From Bacillus kexueae (lineage in GTDB: Bacteria; Bacillota; Bacilli; Bacillales; Aeribacillaceae): 64,000 bases of DNA. The notes beneath the pieces are model-generated. The model had not been told where the DNA came from. It did not search any database and was given only the letters and a program-made list of their open reading frames with translations. The stretch is from positions 1 to 64,000 of the forward strand of contig NZ_JALAZE010000011.1 in assembly GCF_022809095.1 (NCBI RefSeq), written 5' to 3'. The translations under genes and the position numbers were made by a program. Shown piece after piece: positions 33,377 to 43,989 of the stretch; within the stretch, counting starts at the first letter, position 1, and each line of letters begins with the position of its first letter.

Positions 33377-36253
33377 TTAACTTTTTAAAACGGCTTCTGT
33401 TTCATTAATGAGCTGCTGCATTCTTTCTCGATCTCGCTCTAAGATCGGTTTTAAATATTTTCCTGTGTATGACTCACTAACTTCACACACTTGTTCAGGA
33501 GTGCCAGTAGCCACGATGGTTCCACCACCATCTCCCCCTTCTGGCCCAAGGTCAATAATGTGATCGGCCGCTTTAATTACATCTAAGTTATGCTCAATGA
33601 CTAAAACAGTATCTCCATTTTCCACAAGCCTTTGCAATACTTTCAATAGGCGAGCAATGTCGTCAACATGAAGTCCTGTAGTCGGTTCATCGAGAATGTA
33701 TAAGGAACGCCCAGTTGAGCGACGATGAAGCTCTGATGCTAATTTCACACGCTGCGCTTCTCCGCCCGATAAAGTCGTTGCCGGTTGACCTAGTTTAATA
33801 TAACCTAGACCGACATCATAAATCGTTTGAAGCTTTCGTTTAATTTTCGGGATGTTTTCAAAAAACGTTAACGCATCTTCAACCGTCATCTCTAACACAT
33901 CTGCAATGTTTTTCCCTTTATACGTCACTTCAAGTGTCTCGCGGTTATACCGTTTCCCATGACAAACTTCACAAGGAACATAGACATCCGGTAAAAAGTG
34001 CATCTCAATTTTAATGATGCCATCACCACGGCAAGCTTCACAGCGTCCACCTTTTACATTGAAGCTAAAGCGACCTTTTTTATATCCGCGAACTTTCGCT
34101 TCATTCGTGGTCGCAAATACGTCTCGAATATCGTCGAAAACACCAGTATACGTTGCAGGATTGGAACGAGGTGTACGTCCAATTGGAGATTGATCAATAT
34201 CAATAACTTTGTCTAGATGGTCAATTCCTTTAATTTCACGGTGTTCACCCGGTTTTGTTTTTGCTTTATGAAGTTTTTGTGCAAGTGATTTGTGCAAGAT
34301 TTCATTTACGAGCGTACTTTTTCCAGATCCCGATACACCTGTAACTGAGATAAAGGTTCCTAGCGGAATTTTCACCGATACATTTTTTAGATTGTTTTCT
34401 TTCGCTCCTTTTATCTCAATAAATCGACCATCTGGCTTGCGGCGTTCAATAGGTAATGGAATGAATTTCTTACCGGATAAATACTGACCCGTTAAGGAGT
34501 TCGGATCTTTCATTACTTCTTCCGGTGTACCAGCAGAAACAACTTGTCCACCATGAATTCCTGCACCCGGTCCAATATCTAATAGGTAGTCTGCTGCGAG
34601 CATCGTGTCTTCATCATGTTCAACTACAATTAAGGTATTGCCGATATCCCGCATGTTTTGCAATGTTTGGATTAATCGATCATTGTCCCGCTGATGTAAA
34701 CCAATGGATGGTTCGTCTAAAATATACAGGACACCTGTTAAGCGGGAGCCAATTTGCGTAGCAAGGCGAATTCGTTGCGCCTCTCCACCTGAGAGCGTTC
34801 CAGCTGATCGGCTTAAATTTAAATAATCCAGCCCAACATTTACGAGGAAGCTTAAGCGCTCTTTTATTTCTTTTAAAATTAAATGAGCAATTTTCATCTC
34901 TTTTTCAGTTAGTGAAAGACCTTCAAAGAAGTCAAACGCATCATGAATCGATAAAGCGGTCACTTCGCCAATGTGACGCTCATCAACTAAGACAGCTAAG
35001 CTTTCTTTCTTCAAACGATGCCCTTTACATGTTGGACAGGCTTGTTGCGCCATGTATTTCTCCATTTGCTCACGAATATAATCCGATGTTGTTTCGCGGT
35101 AGCGGCGCTCTACATTTCGAACGACCCCTTCAAATTCGATTTCATTTTCCCGTACATGTCCCATATCGTTTTCATATCGAAAATAAATCTTCTCCCCACC
35201 GCTTCCAAATAGCACTTTATCTAATAAATGCTTTGGTAGGTCTTCAACCGGTACATCCATGTCAATGCCATAATGGTTACATACCGACTCCAAAAGTTGC
35301 GGGTAATATTGTGAGCTAGACGGCTCCCACGGTGCTAACGCATGTTGACGTAACGTTAGTCCTTTGTTAGGAATCACTAAGTCCAAGTCCACTTCGAGCT
35401 TCGTCCCTAGTCCATCACAATCAGGACAGGCACCGTATGGACTGTTAAACGAAAACATGCGTGGTTCTAACTCACCAATTGAGAATCCACATATTGGACA
35501 GGCATGATGTTCACTAAAAAGCAATTCTTCCTCTCCAATAACATCAATGATGACACGTCCTTCACCTAATTGAAGAGCGGTTTCTAAAGAGTCTGCGAGT
35601 CTCGTTTCAATGCCATCTTTCACGACAATACGGTCGACAACCACTTCAATAGAATGCTTTTTATTTTTCTCAAGCTCAATATCCTCAGATAGCTCCTGCA
35701 TTTCTCCGTCTACGCGAACTCGAACATACCCTTGTTTCTTAATTTCTTCAAATGTTTTGACATGTGTACCTTTTCTTCCGGACACAACAGGGGATAAGAT
35801 TTGGATTTTCGTACGCTCTGGATATTCCATAATGCGATCAACCATCTGCTCAATCGTTTGAGAGGTGATCTCGATTCCGTGGTTGGGACAAGTCGGCCGC
35901 CCAACACGTGCATATAAAAGACGTAAATAGTCGTAAATTTCTGTTACCGTTCCAACTGTTGAACGCGGATTTCGACTCGTAGTTTTTTGGTCAATTGAAA
36001 TTGCGGGTGACAACCCTTCAATGGCATCTACGTCTGGTTTATCCATTTGCCCTAAAAACTGACGAGCATATGCAGACAAGGATTCGACGTAACGTCTTTG
36101 CCCCTCAGCATAGATTGTGTCGAATGCTAATGAGGACTTTCCTGACCCAGACAACCCTGTTAAGACGACCAATTTGTCGCGAGGGATTGTCACATCAACA
36201 TTTTTCAAATTATGCGCTCGTGCCCCTTTTACAACAATGTTTTCCATTGCCAT
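33377..36253 (-). CDS. uvrA: Excinuclease ABC subunit A
   Basis: Damage-sensing ATPase of nucleotide excision repair that loads UvrB. 958 residues. Two ABC modules with Walker [13 protein letters not shown] (near 35) and [12 protein letters not shown] (near 640), two LSGGEAQR signatures, and zinc-binding CPICG/CPDC and CEAC/CEVC clusters. The gene lies 7 bp behind uvrB, so both share the LexA-controlled promoter at 38317. Confidence 0.99.
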   Translation of the reverse strand: MAMENIVVKGARAHNLKNVDVTIPRDKLVVLTGLSGSGKSSLAFDTIYAEGQRRYVESLSAYARQFLGQMDKPDVDAIEGLSPAISIDQKTTSRNPRSTVGTVTEIYDYLRLLYARVGRPTCPNHGIEITSQTIEQMVDRIMEYPERTKIQILSPVVSGRKGTHVKTFEEIKKQGYVRVRVDGEMQELSEDIELEKNKKHSIEVVVDRIVVKDGIETRLADSLETALQLGEGRVIIDVIGEEELLFSEHHACPICGFSIGELEPRMFSFNSPYGACPDCDGLGTKLEVDLDLVIPNKGLTLRQHALAPWEPSSSQYYPQLLESVCNHYGIDMDVPVEDLPKHLLDKVLFGSGGEKIYFRYENDMGHVRENEIEFEGVVRNVERRYRETTSDYIREQMEKYMAQQACPTCKGHRLKKESLAVLVDERHIGEVTALSIHDAFDFFEGLSLTEKEMKIAHLILKEIKERLSFLVNVGLDYLNLSRSAGTLSGGEAQRIRLATQIGSRLTGVLYILDEPSIGLHQRDNDRLIQTLQNMRDIGNTLIVVEHDEDTMLAADYLLDIGPGAGIHGGQVVSAGTPEEVMKDPNSLTGQYLSGKKFIPLPIERRKPDGRFIEIKGAKENNLKNVSVKIPLGTFISVTGVSGSGKSTLVNEILHKSLAQKLHKAKTKPGEHREIKGIDHLDKVIDIDQSPIGRTPRSNPATYTGVFDDIRDVFATTNEAKVRGYKKGRFSFNVKGGRCEACRGDGIIKIEMHFLPDVYVPCEVCHGKRYNRETLEVTYKGKNIADVLEMTVEDALTFFENIPKIKRKLQTIYDVGLGYIKLGQPATTLSGGEAQRVKLASELHRRSTGRSLYILDEPTTGLHVDDIARLLKVLQRLVENGDTVLVIEHNLDVIKAADHIIDLGPEGGDGGGTIVATGTPEQVCEVSESYTGKYLKPILERDRERMQQLINETEAVLKS

Positions 36254-36260
36254 GTTTCAA

Positions 36261-38246
36261 TCATCCTTCCGATTTCAACTCAAGTATGAGATCTCGAAGC
36301 TCGGCTGCTCGTTCAAAGTCGAGGGCTTTCGCCGCTTCTTTCATCTCTGCTTCCATTTTTTCGATTACTTTCATTCTCTCAGCCTTCGTCATCTTACTTG
36401 TATTCGGAACTTTTTCCTCTTGATACGTTTCTTTCTCTTCTGCCGCATACGTCGCTCGAATCACATCGCGAATTTCTTTCTTAATGGTAGTCGGCTCAAT
36501 CCCATGCTTTTGGTTATATTCTTCTTGGATGGCTCGACGACGCTTCGTCTCATTGATGGCAATTTCCATCGAATTCGTGATTCGATCTGCATACATGATG
36601 ACATGGCCATTCGCATTCCGTGCAGCTCGACCGATTGTCTGAATCAATGATCGTTCGGAACGTAAAAATCCTTCTTTATCGGCATCTAGTATCGCGACAA
36701 GAGAAACTTCCGGAATATCAAGTCCTTCTCTTAATAAGTTAATCCCGACTAGCACTTCATGTTTTCCTAGCCGTAAGTCGCGAATAATTTCAATACGCTC
36801 TAACGTTTTGATTTCTGAATGCAAATAATTCACTTTAATCCCGATTTCCTTTAAATAATCAGTTAAATCCTCTGACATCTTCTTCGTTAACGTTGTGACT
36901 AACACACGCTCATCTTTTTTCACCCGTTTTTGAATTTCACTAATTAAATCATCAATTTGTCCTTCAATTGGGCGAACATCGATCGTCGGATCTAGCAATC
37001 CAGTCGGACGAATAATTTGTTCTACCATTTCCGGCGTTTTTTCAATTTCATACGGTCCTGGCGTTGCCGATACGTATACAACATTTTTCATATGCTTCTC
37101 AAATTCTTCAAATCGAAGCGGACGATTATCTTTAGCTGATGGCAAGCGGAACCCATGGTCTACAAGCACTTGTTTTCTCGCTTGGTCACCATTATACATG
37201 CCGCGAATTTGCGGTACTGTCACGTGAGACTCATCGATAACAATCAAAAAGTCGTCACCAAAATAATCTAATAATGTATATGGAGTTGAACCAGGCGGTC
37301 TTAAAGTTAAGTGCAAGGAATAGTTCTCAATCCCTGAGCAAAAGCCCATCTCTCGCATCATTTCTAAATCGTAACGAGTTCGTTGCTCTAATCGCTGTGC
37401 TTCAAGTAGCTTACCATTCTCTCTTAAATCGGCTAGACGTTCATCAAGTTCTTTTTCAATTCGTTCAATCGCAAGCTTCATTTTCTCTTCACGCGTAACG
37501 AAGTGGGAAGCTGGGAATATTGCTACATGATCTCGTTCTGACATAATTTCTCCCGTTAACGCATCTACTTCGCGAATGCGATCAATTTCATCACCGAAAA
37601 ATTCAATGCGAATACAATGCTCATCACGCGAAGCTGGGAAAATTTCGACCACATCGCCACGAACGCGAAACTTCCCGCGTGAAAAGTCAATATCATTTCG
37701 TTCATACTGAACATCGACTAGCTTCCGTAACAGCTCATTGCGTTCTATTTCCATCCCGACTCGAAGGGACACGACTAAATCGCGGTACTCTTCCGGGGAA
37801 CCTAAACCGTATATGCAGGATACACTGGCAATGATGATAACATCTTTTCGTTCAAATAACGCGGACGTCGCTGAGTGACGCAATTTATCGATTTCATCAT
37901 TTATGCTTGCATCTTTTTCAATATATGTATCGGTTTGAGGGACATACGCCTCCGGTTGGTAGTAATCGTAATAGCTGACAAAATACTCGACGGCATTGTT
38001 CGGGAAAAATTCTTTGAATTCACTATATAGCTGCCCAGCTAACGTTTTGTTGTGGGCAATGACTAGGGTAGGTTTATTCACTTCTTTAATGACATTTGAA
38101 ATCGTAAACGTTTTCCCTGTTCCTGTTGCACCAAGTAATGTTTGGTGCTGCTTTCCTTTTTTTATTCCTTCTACTAATTTTTGAATCGCTTTCGGCTGGT
38201 CTCCTTGCGGCTTATATTTTGAAACTAACTCAAACCGTTCTTTCAC
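36261..38246 (-). CDS. uvrB: Excinuclease ABC subunit B
   Basis: Helicase-like damage-verifying subunit of UvrABC. 661 residues. Walker [11 protein letters not shown] is about residues 39-48, the beta-hairpin region follows ([17 protein letters not shown]), then DESHVTVPQ, helicase motifs [17 protein letters not shown] and QTIGRAARN, and a C-terminal UVR motif (about 622-657) for UvrC contact. GTG start with GGAGG seven bases upstream. Confidence 0.99.
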   Translation of the reverse strand: MKERFELVSKYKPQGDQPKAIQKLVEGIKKGKQHQTLLGATGTGKTFTISNVIKEVNKPTLVIAHNKTLAGQLYSEFKEFFPNNAVEYFVSYYDYYQPEAYVPQTDTYIEKDASINDEIDKLRHSATSALFERKDVIIIASVSCIYGLGSPEEYRDLVVSLRVGMEIERNELLRKLVDVQYERNDIDFSRGKFRVRGDVVEIFPASRDEHCIRIEFFGDEIDRIREVDALTGEIMSERDHVAIFPASHFVTREEKMKLAIERIEKELDERLADLRENGKLLEAQRLEQRTRYDLEMMREMGFCSGIENYSLHLTLRPPGSTPYTLLDYFGDDFLIVIDESHVTVPQIRGMYNGDQARKQVLVDHGFRLPSAKDNRPLRFEEFEKHMKNVVYVSATPGPYEIEKTPEMVEQIIRPTGLLDPTIDVRPIEGQIDDLISEIQKRVKKDERVLVTTLTKKMSEDLTDYLKEIGIKVNYLHSEIKTLERIEIIRDLRLGKHEVLVGINLLREGLDIPEVSLVAILDADKEGFLRSERSLIQTIGRAARNANGHVIMYADRITNSMEIAINETKRRRAIQEEYNQKHGIEPTTIKKEIRDVIRATYAAEEKETYQEEKVPNTSKMTKAERMKVIEKMEAEMKEAAKALDFERAAELRDLILELKSEG

Positions 38247-38289
38247 ACCAAAGCCTCCATTTCCACATAATCGTATTCATATTGTATCA

Positions 38290-38330
38290 CAATCAACTCG
38301 AAAATCACCAAAAATACGAACTAAAGTTCG
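38290..38330 (-). promoter_or_regulatory. uvrB promoter with LexA (DinR) box
   Basis: A perfect Bacillus LexA box CGAAC-TAAA-GTTCG lies at 38317-38330. Downstream on the minus strand, about 30 bp away, is an extended -10 TG-A-TACAAT. uvrBA should therefore be part of the SOS regulon. Confidence 0.9.
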
Positions 38331-38389
38331 CCTGTTTTTTCGACAACTTCCTATTTTTGAGTGATGGGCAATTGGCGAACGCATTTTAC

Positions 38390-38625
38390 GTTTTGGTTCC
38401 TTGCGCCTTGCGTACGATTCTCTCCCTAACCTGTGAAAAGTCGATATCTTTCTGCATTGCACACAGTATCTCCTTTATCTCATTGTGAGAGAGTTTCCCG
38501 TTCGTGCGACGCTGGACAGTCCCCTCCAGTTTTCCTACTCCCTTCTTGCCCGTCATCCAGCGTTCTGCGGGGTTTGCCTAGTTTACTGATCCCGCTGGTG
38601 TCAGCGCCTTTTGCTCCTAGGTAAT
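38390..38625 (+). repeat. Dispersed repeat family A, copy 2
   Basis: Shares with copy 3 (44725-44945) the ordered blocks TCC-TxGCGxCTxGCG, ACGAT-CTCTCCCT, AAGTCGATATCT, AGTATCTCCT-TATCTCA, GAGAGxxTCxCGT, GGACAGTC-CCTCCA, and a looser GC-rich tail. Copy 1 at 10691 is in reverse orientation. It fills most of the 38331-38623 gap upstream of uvrB. A 63-residue open frame across it is judged spurious. Confidence 0.75.
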
Positions 38626-38788
38626 TGAAATAAAACTATTTCTTTTGACAATACGTTCTTCTCTATCCATATCCATTTTCATAAAATCAAAACCTGTCAT
38701 GGGAAAATGAAAAAAGGGGCTGTCTGATAAGTCGCTAAATGGAATGAGGGGAGAAAAGTAGCTAGAATTTCTTTAATTGGTTTTGAAA

Positions 38789-38858
38789 GGTGGCGGCGAC
38801 AGACGATCATGGGAGTCCAGGGAGGCTGAGGCCTTCCCTGAGGAAAGCGTCCGCCACC
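38789..38858. repeat. Long inverted repeat
   Basis: GGTGGCGG (38789-38796) and CCGCCACC (38851-38858) enclose a GC-rich interior with its own GGCCTTCCC-type pairing. In style it resembles 54280-54362. It lies in a 677-bp gene-free stretch (38247-38923) with the uvrB control region, repeat A copy 2 and the csbA terminator. It may be a degraded small mobile element. Confidence 0.5.
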
Positions 38859-38894
38859 GGATGAGATTAATCGAATTTAATTTACGATAAAAAA

Positions 38895-38919
38895 GAGGCT
38901 GTACTTTTTGGACAGCCTC
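38895..38919 (-). terminator. csbA terminator
   Basis: GAGGCTGT and ACAGCCTC form a perfect 8-bp stem, with six A (T on minus) at 38889-38894 and GTTTT on plus. It starts 5 bases after the csbA stop. Confidence 0.9.
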
Positions 38920-38923
38920 CGTT

Positions 38924-39145
38924 TTATTCCCTTTGTTCTCTTTTATTTTTTGCGACGATAAATCCTCCTATTAAACTCGCCACATCTAATAGGCCAACAT
39001 AGATTGAGTCCATATAGCCAGCGTAGTAGGAAGCAATGATTAACGCACCGGTTAACGCTGTCGCTACATAATGGTTATACGTTACACGATCAAAAAATAA
39101 TACTAGTAAAAATGGCATAAAGGCCGCTACAATTAGTTTAAACAT
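38924..39145 (-). CDS. csbA: CsbA, small DUF2198 membrane protein
   Basis: 73 residues, two or three hydrophobic segments (about 2-20, 28-45, 48-66) and a charged KNKREQRE tail. Size, sequence character and position upstream of uvrB match B. subtilis CsbA, a general-stress (sigma-B) membrane protein of unknown function. Here the visible promoter is sigma-A type; no sigma-B promoter was found. Confidence 0.85.
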   Translation of the reverse strand: MFKLIVAAFMPFLLVLFFDRVTYNHYVATALTGALIIASYYAGYMDSIYVGLLDVASLIGGFIVAKNKREQRE

Positions 39146-39182
39146 TTGGTAACCTCTCTCAGCTATCGCTTATGATAGTTTC

Positions 39183-39211
39183 ATTATAGGGAAAGGGAAC
39201 CAATCATTCAA
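39183..39211 (-). promoter_or_regulatory. Sigma-A promoter of csbA
   Basis: TTGAAT (39206-39211), 17 bases, perfect TATAAT (39183-39188) on the minus strand, about 40 bp upstream of csbA. Confidence 0.8.
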
Positions 39212-39222
39212 CGGATTTAAGA

Positions 39223-40701
39223 CTAGGTTAAAGAATGACGAATATCGTCTGCTTTTGAAGCTGTTACCCTCATGTTATCTGCAATTTTTTCGTTTTCAAT
39301 TGTGAGCTGGTCAACAACCGCACTCATTTCTTCTAATGAGGCAGCCGCCTCCTCTATTACAGCCGCTAAGGATTCCGTCGAATTTTCCACATGTTGTGAC
39401 TTTCGTAGAACTTCCGATGATAGAGTTGAAAATTCATCAAATTTAGCTGACATTCGGATAAATGTTGTCGCTACTTTTTCGAACGATGATGCCGCAATGG
39501 TCGAAGCTTGTACGTTTTCTTCTATCCGCTGATGACTAACAAACATTTGTTGAACAGCTTCTTCATTCTTTCCATTTAACTCTCGTAAGTTTTCGGTAAT
39601 TCGTTCAGCTGTTTGCCGTGTCATATCTGCTAGCTTTCGAATCTCTTGTGCGACAACTGCGAATCCTTTTCCTGACTCTCCTGCTCTTGCCGCTTCAATC
39701 GAAGCATTTAAGGCAAGTAAATTTGTCTGCTCCGTAATTTTTTGAATGCTATCAGCAAAGGAATTCGTTTCCTTCACTTTTGTTGATAACTGTTGAAATG
39801 TTTGGTTAAGCGTTTTCATCAAGTCCATTAACTCATTCATTGATTGTTCCAGTCTCTTCATCTGTGATTCGCCTGCTCGTGCTGACTGCTCTGACTCTTG
39901 AACTTCATGCATGAGTTCATTAGAGAACTTCACCAATAACCCCATCGTATCCATCGTTTCACTTGCATGACGTGCAATATTTTGGATATCATCACTTTGA
40001 TTTTGACTTCCCGCTGCCATTTCTTGAATGGTTTGGCGAATTTCTAGTTGCGAGTGCACATTTTGACTGACTTGTGTGTTCACTGTATCAATGTGTCGTA
40101 ACATCACCTTAACATTCTCTTCTAGCTTTCTCTTTTGCTGCTCTTTATGCTCAGCGTCAGCTTCAGCCGAAAGCAATAGCTTCTCTACTTGTGTGAACTG
40201 ACGCTCATTTAAACGAATGATAATGAAAAGAACCATTCCTAATAAAATATATGTCAAATAAAGAGATGATGCATTATGAATGAGAACGACTGATTCATTC
40301 GTAGCAAATGAAATATTGGCAATCATGCCGATAAACCCGAGAGCATAACCGATAAAAAACAACTTACGATAAAAGTGAATGGCAGTACATAAACCGAGAA
40401 GGAAAAAAATCGCAACGGTTGTAACCCTTCCACCGAATAAGAAAATCGAAGAAATCATAACTCCGTAGTTGACGACGGTGAAAAGATAGGGAAAAAGTAT
40501 TTTTCGTTTCAACCATACTTGAGTAACAAAATAAATCACCAACAAACTAATTGTCGCTAAAAGGTAGAACATAATTTTCGCGCGATCACCTTCCATCAAG
40601 GAATGAGCAATCGCAGCCATAAATGCGACGGTAAACGTATAAAGAATAATCGTATTTTTTTGACTCAAATCTTTTTCTTTCAAAATAGCGATTTCACTCA
40701 T
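39223..40701 (-). CDS. Methyl-accepting chemotaxis protein with polytopic membrane domain
   Basis: 492 residues. The first 175 residues form about six hydrophobic segments rather than the usual extracellular sensor between two helices, so the ligand is probably membrane-borne or intracellular. A long coiled-coil follows, with the conserved MCP hairpin [20 protein letters not shown] and [16 protein letters not shown] near residue 325-365, and [16 protein letters not shown]-type methylation heptads. The sigma-D promoter upstream ties it to the motility regulon. Confidence 0.92.
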   Translation of the reverse strand: MSEIAILKEKDLSQKNTIILYTFTVAFMAAIAHSLMEGDRAKIMFYLLATISLLVIYFVTQVWLKRKILFPYLFTVVNYGVMISSIFLFGGRVTTVAIFFLLGLCTAIHFYRKLFFIGYALGFIGMIANISFATNESVVLIHNASSLYLTYILLGMVLFIIIRLNERQFTQVEKLLLSAEADAEHKEQQKRKLEENVKVMLRHIDTVNTQVSQNVHSQLEIRQTIQEMAAGSQNQSDDIQNIARHASETMDTMGLLVKFSNELMHEVQESEQSARAGESQMKRLEQSMNELMDLMKTLNQTFQQLSTKVKETNSFADSIQKITEQTNLLALNASIEAARAGESGKGFAVVAQEIRKLADMTRQTAERITENLRELNGKNEEAVQQMFVSHQRIEENVQASTIAASSFEKVATTFIRMSAKFDEFSTLSSEVLRKSQHVENSTESLAAVIEEAAASLEEMSAVVDQLTIENEKIADNMRVTASKADDIRHSLT

Positions 40702-40735
40702 GTTAACTCCCCTTCAAAAAAAGTGTACATTTTTA

Positions 40736-40762
40736 ATATCGGTTATCTCGTAAAATCTTTTA
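40736..40762 (-). promoter_or_regulatory. Sigma-D promoter of the chemotaxis receptor gene
   Basis: TAAA (40759-40762), exactly 15 bases, ACCGATAT (40736-40743) on the minus strand, against the consensus TAAA-N15-GCCGATAT. It lies about 35 bp before the start codon. Confidence 0.85.
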
Positions 40763-40792
40763 CTTTTCAGACAATTTAATCACCAACAAAAA

Positions 40793-40832
40793 AACCTTTA
40801 AGAATGGAGATTTTCCCACATTCTTAAAGGTT
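40793..40832 (-). terminator. Terminator of the RND pump gene
   Basis: AACCTTTAAGAATG and CATTCTTAAAGGTT form a perfect 14-bp stem, followed on the minus strand by a T-run. It begins 24 bases after the pump stop codon. Confidence 0.93.
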
Positions 40833-40855
40833 CGTTTTTGAACGATTGAACAGTA

Positions 40856-43800
40856 TTACATATCCAAATCGGACGCTACTTTTCTTCGTTCTTTTTTCAC
40901 TTGTTTGAAGAAGAATAATTCATACACGACTGGGACGATGATTAGCGTGAGCAACGTAGATGACGTCAATCCACCAATTACTGTGATGGCAAGCCCTTTT
41001 GAAATCAATGTTCCAGAAGAAGTTGTGAGTGCTAACGGAATCAGCGCTGCAATCGTCGCGAAAGCTGTCATTAAAATCGGACGAAGTCTAGTCTTGCCCG
41101 CTTCAATTAAAGCTTCTCTAATCGCCATTCCTTTTTCTTCTCGATTTTGCCCAATTCGATCCACCAAGACAATTGCATTCGTTGTCACGATACCGATTAA
41201 CATTAAGAACCCAATCATAACACTTACCGACATCGGTTCATTGGCAATGAATAATCCAATTAAGGATCCGATTGGTACAAAGATGAGTGATGTTAAAATG
41301 ATAAACGGAATTCGCGCTTTTCCAAAGGTGATGAGCATGGTAATGTACACAAGTCCGATTGCAACAAGAATCGCAAGGCCTAGCTGCTGGAATGTCTCAA
41401 CCGTTTCATCACTACCTCCGCCCCCTTCTAACGAAACACTGTCCGGGAGATCTAATTTTTCAACACCTGCAATGACTTCTTGTGTCACCACTTGAATGTT
41501 ATCTGAGTCAATTTGAGCAGATACTTGGGCGAAAACTTTTCCGTCAAGCTTTTGAATCGACGTAAACGTTTCAACCTCCTGTACGTCCGCAACTTCTTTA
41601 AGGACAACAGGACCTTGAGTGGAGAAGAGCACCGTTTCTTCCAGTTCTGATAAAGACGTTAAGTCTTCGTCATAAGCCAATTGAACTGAACGATCTTCAC
41701 CGTCCAACGTTAGTGTCCCAACCTCAACCGGCTTTGTTTGATCGGCAACCGTTCCTAAAATTTGAAAGCCAGATAATCCGTACTGAGCAGACTTTTCCGA
41801 ATCAATGTCTACGACGATTTGTGTTTGCTTTTCTGAGAAGTTGTTCGTCACATATTTTAAGTCTTTTTGTTCAAGCATATACGCTTCCACTTTTTTCGAA
41901 GCTTCCTGTAAGTCAGCTAATTCTGTGGAATATAAGTTAATATTTACGTTGTTATTGGAAGGAGGTCCTCCTGATTCAAGTTCTTGAACACCTAATTTGG
42001 CATTTGGCGATTCCTCAAATACAATGGCCTCCATGTCTTTTTCAAGCTCAGCGATAAAATCTCGAACTTCGACGTCTTCATCTAACGTTAAGAAGTAACT
42101 CGCTTGATTTTGACGTTTTAAGCCTGTTCGGAAATCGCGACTTCCAACACCCGCCGTAACTTCTACGATTTCTCCTCGTTCGTCAAACATTTCTTCTAAC
42201 TGAAGTGACACTTCATTTGTCTTCTCTAAAGAAGTAGATGACGGTAATTCTACGCTAGCAATCAAAGATTTCTGTTCTTCATTTGGAATAAAGACAAACC
42301 CAAGTTGAGGAACAATGGCAAAAGAGCCACCTAACAGCGCAATCGAAAGGATAATGACAACAATTTTATGAGATAAGGACCAATCGATCGCTTTTTCATA
42401 TAACCGCTGCAATCTCGTTTCTTTTTCTTCTTGTGGCACTTTTTTAAATGAAAACTTGGCTAATATCGGGACAATCGTTATCGATACAATTAAAGACATA
42501 AATAAGGCGATGACAACCGTTAAGGCAAATGGTAAGAAAAACTCACCCGTAATTCCGCCAACGAATCCTAATGGTAAGAAAACAACCATCGTTGTAATCG
42601 TTGATGATGTAATAGCCTTTAAAATTTCTTTCGTAGAATCGAGAATGATTTCATCATTTATTTTTGACTTTGACTTACGGACCCGCCTAAAAATGTTTTC
42701 GATGACAACAATACTGTCATCAACAACACGTCCAACCGCAACAGCCATTCCACCGAGCGTCATAATGTTTAATGAAATATCTAAACGATATAAGAAGATC
42801 GATGCAACGAGCAAGGATAGTGGAATGGAGATAATCGCGATAATGGTTGCCCGTACATTGCGTAAAAACAGTAGTACAGCTACCGATGCGAAAAGGGCAC
42901 CAAGTAAACCTTCTTTAATTAGCGTTTGAACCGACTTTTCTATTCCCTCTGCTGAATCAAATCCAATGGCGTAGTCAACTTCATCCGAGTACGCGTTTAA
43001 AACTTCGATAACTTCATTCGCGACTTGAACGGTATTCGCATCTTGCTTTTTCGTAATCGCCATCGACAACGACTCTTGTAAATTATAGCGGGTTAGCTCA
43101 GGTTGATCCGTTATTTTTTCAATTATCGCAATGTCTTTCAAGCTAATCGGTTGAGCGTTCCCTTGCGCAAACGTTGATTGTAGCTGTAATTTTTCAAGCT
43201 CTTCTATCGCATCCATGCTCTCTTGAACACGAATTGGAATATTTAATTCATCAACCCCAATGTTTCCTGCTGGAAACGATAAATATTTTTGATTAATTTG
43301 TTGTTTAATCTGGTCTAAACTTAAGCCCGCTGCCAGCGCTTTTTCTTTATCAATAGTAATCTGAAGCAGCTCTTCCTTTAATCCTCCGACCGATACACTA
43401 TTAATGCCTTCAATTTTATTTAAATCTGGGATGATTTCTTCCTCAATAATGGCCTCTAAATCCGCATCATCTTTCGCAAAAAGCGAAATATTGTAAATCG
43501 GGAATGTACCAAATGAGAAGCGATTCACTTGCGTCTGAACGACTTCAGGAAGGTCAGCGTCTCCCAAATATTCATTCACTTTTTGCTCTACTTCATCTAT
43601 ATCAGTATTAAAAGGAAACTCTAAGTTGATTATAGCGATGCTTTCAAACGAGGAGCTTTGCATCGATTTTAGTCCTTCAATGGATTTAAAACGACTTTCA
43701 AGCTTTTCTGTCACTTGTTCGTTAATATCTTCTGGTGATGCACCTGGGTAAATAATTTCAACTGAAAGCTGTGGAAATTCAATGTTTGGTAACAAATCGA

Positions 43801-43903
43801 CTTTCAGCTTATTAAATGAATACAATCCTCCTAAAATAAATAGAAATGAAATAATGAATACTGCTACGGCGTTTTTCAAGCTAAACTTCGTTAAAAAATT
43901 CAT
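40856..43903 (-). CDS. RND-family efflux transporter (SwrC/AcrB-like)
   Basis: 1015 residues with the RND duplication: one N-terminal membrane helix (12-30), a large extracellular loop (about 31-325), a cluster of six helices, a second loop (about 535-815) and the final helices. GGMAVAVGRVVDDSIVVIENI is the proton-relay region with the Asp pair. Resembles B. subtilis SwrC, which exports surfactin and other amphiphiles; substrate here is unknown. No outer-membrane or adaptor gene, as usual in Gram-positives. Controlled by the adjacent TetR protein. Confidence 0.92.
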   Translation of the reverse strand: MNFLTKFSLKNAVAVFIISFLFILGGLYSFNKLKVDLLPNIEFPQLSVEIIYPGASPEDINEQVTEKLESRFKSIEGLKSMQSSSFESIAIINLEFPFNTDIDEVEQKVNEYLGDADLPEVVQTQVNRFSFGTFPIYNISLFAKDDADLEAIIEEEIIPDLNKIEGINSVSVGGLKEELLQITIDKEKALAAGLSLDQIKQQINQKYLSFPAGNIGVDELNIPIRVQESMDAIEELEKLQLQSTFAQGNAQPISLKDIAIIEKITDQPELTRYNLQESLSMAITKKQDANTVQVANEVIEVLNAYSDEVDYAIGFDSAEGIEKSVQTLIKEGLLGALFASVAVLLFLRNVRATIIAIISIPLSLLVASIFLYRLDISLNIMTLGGMAVAVGRVVDDSIVVIENIFRRVRKSKSKINDEIILDSTKEILKAITSSTITTMVVFLPLGFVGGITGEFFLPFALTVVIALFMSLIVSITIVPILAKFSFKKVPQEEKETRLQRLYEKAIDWSLSHKIVVIILSIALLGGSFAIVPQLGFVFIPNEEQKSLIASVELPSSTSLEKTNEVSLQLEEMFDERGEIVEVTAGVGSRDFRTGLKRQNQASYFLTLDEDVEVRDFIAELEKDMEAIVFEESPNAKLGVQELESGGPPSNNNVNINLYSTELADLQEASKKVEAYMLEQKDLKYVTNNFSEKQTQIVVDIDSEKSAQYGLSGFQILGTVADQTKPVEVGTLTLDGEDRSVQLAYDEDLTSLSELEETVLFSTQGPVVLKEVADVQEVETFTSIQKLDGKVFAQVSAQIDSDNIQVVTQEVIAGVEKLDLPDSVSLEGGGGSDETVETFQQLGLAILVAIGLVYITMLITFGKARIPFIILTSLIFVPIGSLIGLFIANEPMSVSVMIGFLMLIGIVTTNAIVLVDRIGQNREEKGMAIREALIEAGKTRLRPILMTAFATIAALIPLALTTSSGTLISKGLAITVIGGLTSSTLLTLIIVPVVYELFFFKQVKKERRKVASDLDM

Positions 43904-43926
43904 TCTTTAGCTCCCCTCAAAAAAAT

Positions 43927-43974
43927 TGACACACGTGTCAGTTTAATTAAAACAGAACCCGACACATGTGTCAA
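43927..43974 (-). promoter_or_regulatory. RND pump promoter with two TetR-type operators
   Basis: TTGACA (43969-43974), 17 bases, TTTAAT (43946-43951) form the promoter on the minus strand. Two related palindromes flank it: perfect GACACATGTGTC (43961-43972), covering the -35, and TGACAC-AC-GTGTCA (43927-43940), just downstream of the -10. Their centres are 33 bp apart, about three helical turns. They are the likely sites of the repressor encoded at 43990. Confidence 0.85.
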
Positions 43975-43989
43975 TTAAAAGAGAAGATT

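Noticed and set aside
34912-35319. 135-residue plus-strand ORF
   Set aside because: Antisense shadow of uvrA.
36117-36650. 177-residue plus-strand ORF over the uvrA-uvrB junction
   Set aside because: Antisense to two highly conserved repair genes; frame is a by-product of their codon use.
39146-39222. Sigma-B promoter for csbA
   Set aside because: No GTTTAA-N13-15-GGGTAT pair; a clear sigma-A promoter is present instead.
40905-41495. 196-residue plus-strand ORF, and another of 157 residues at 42456
   Set aside because: Both are antisense shadows of the RND pump gene with no ribosome binding site or recognisable domain.
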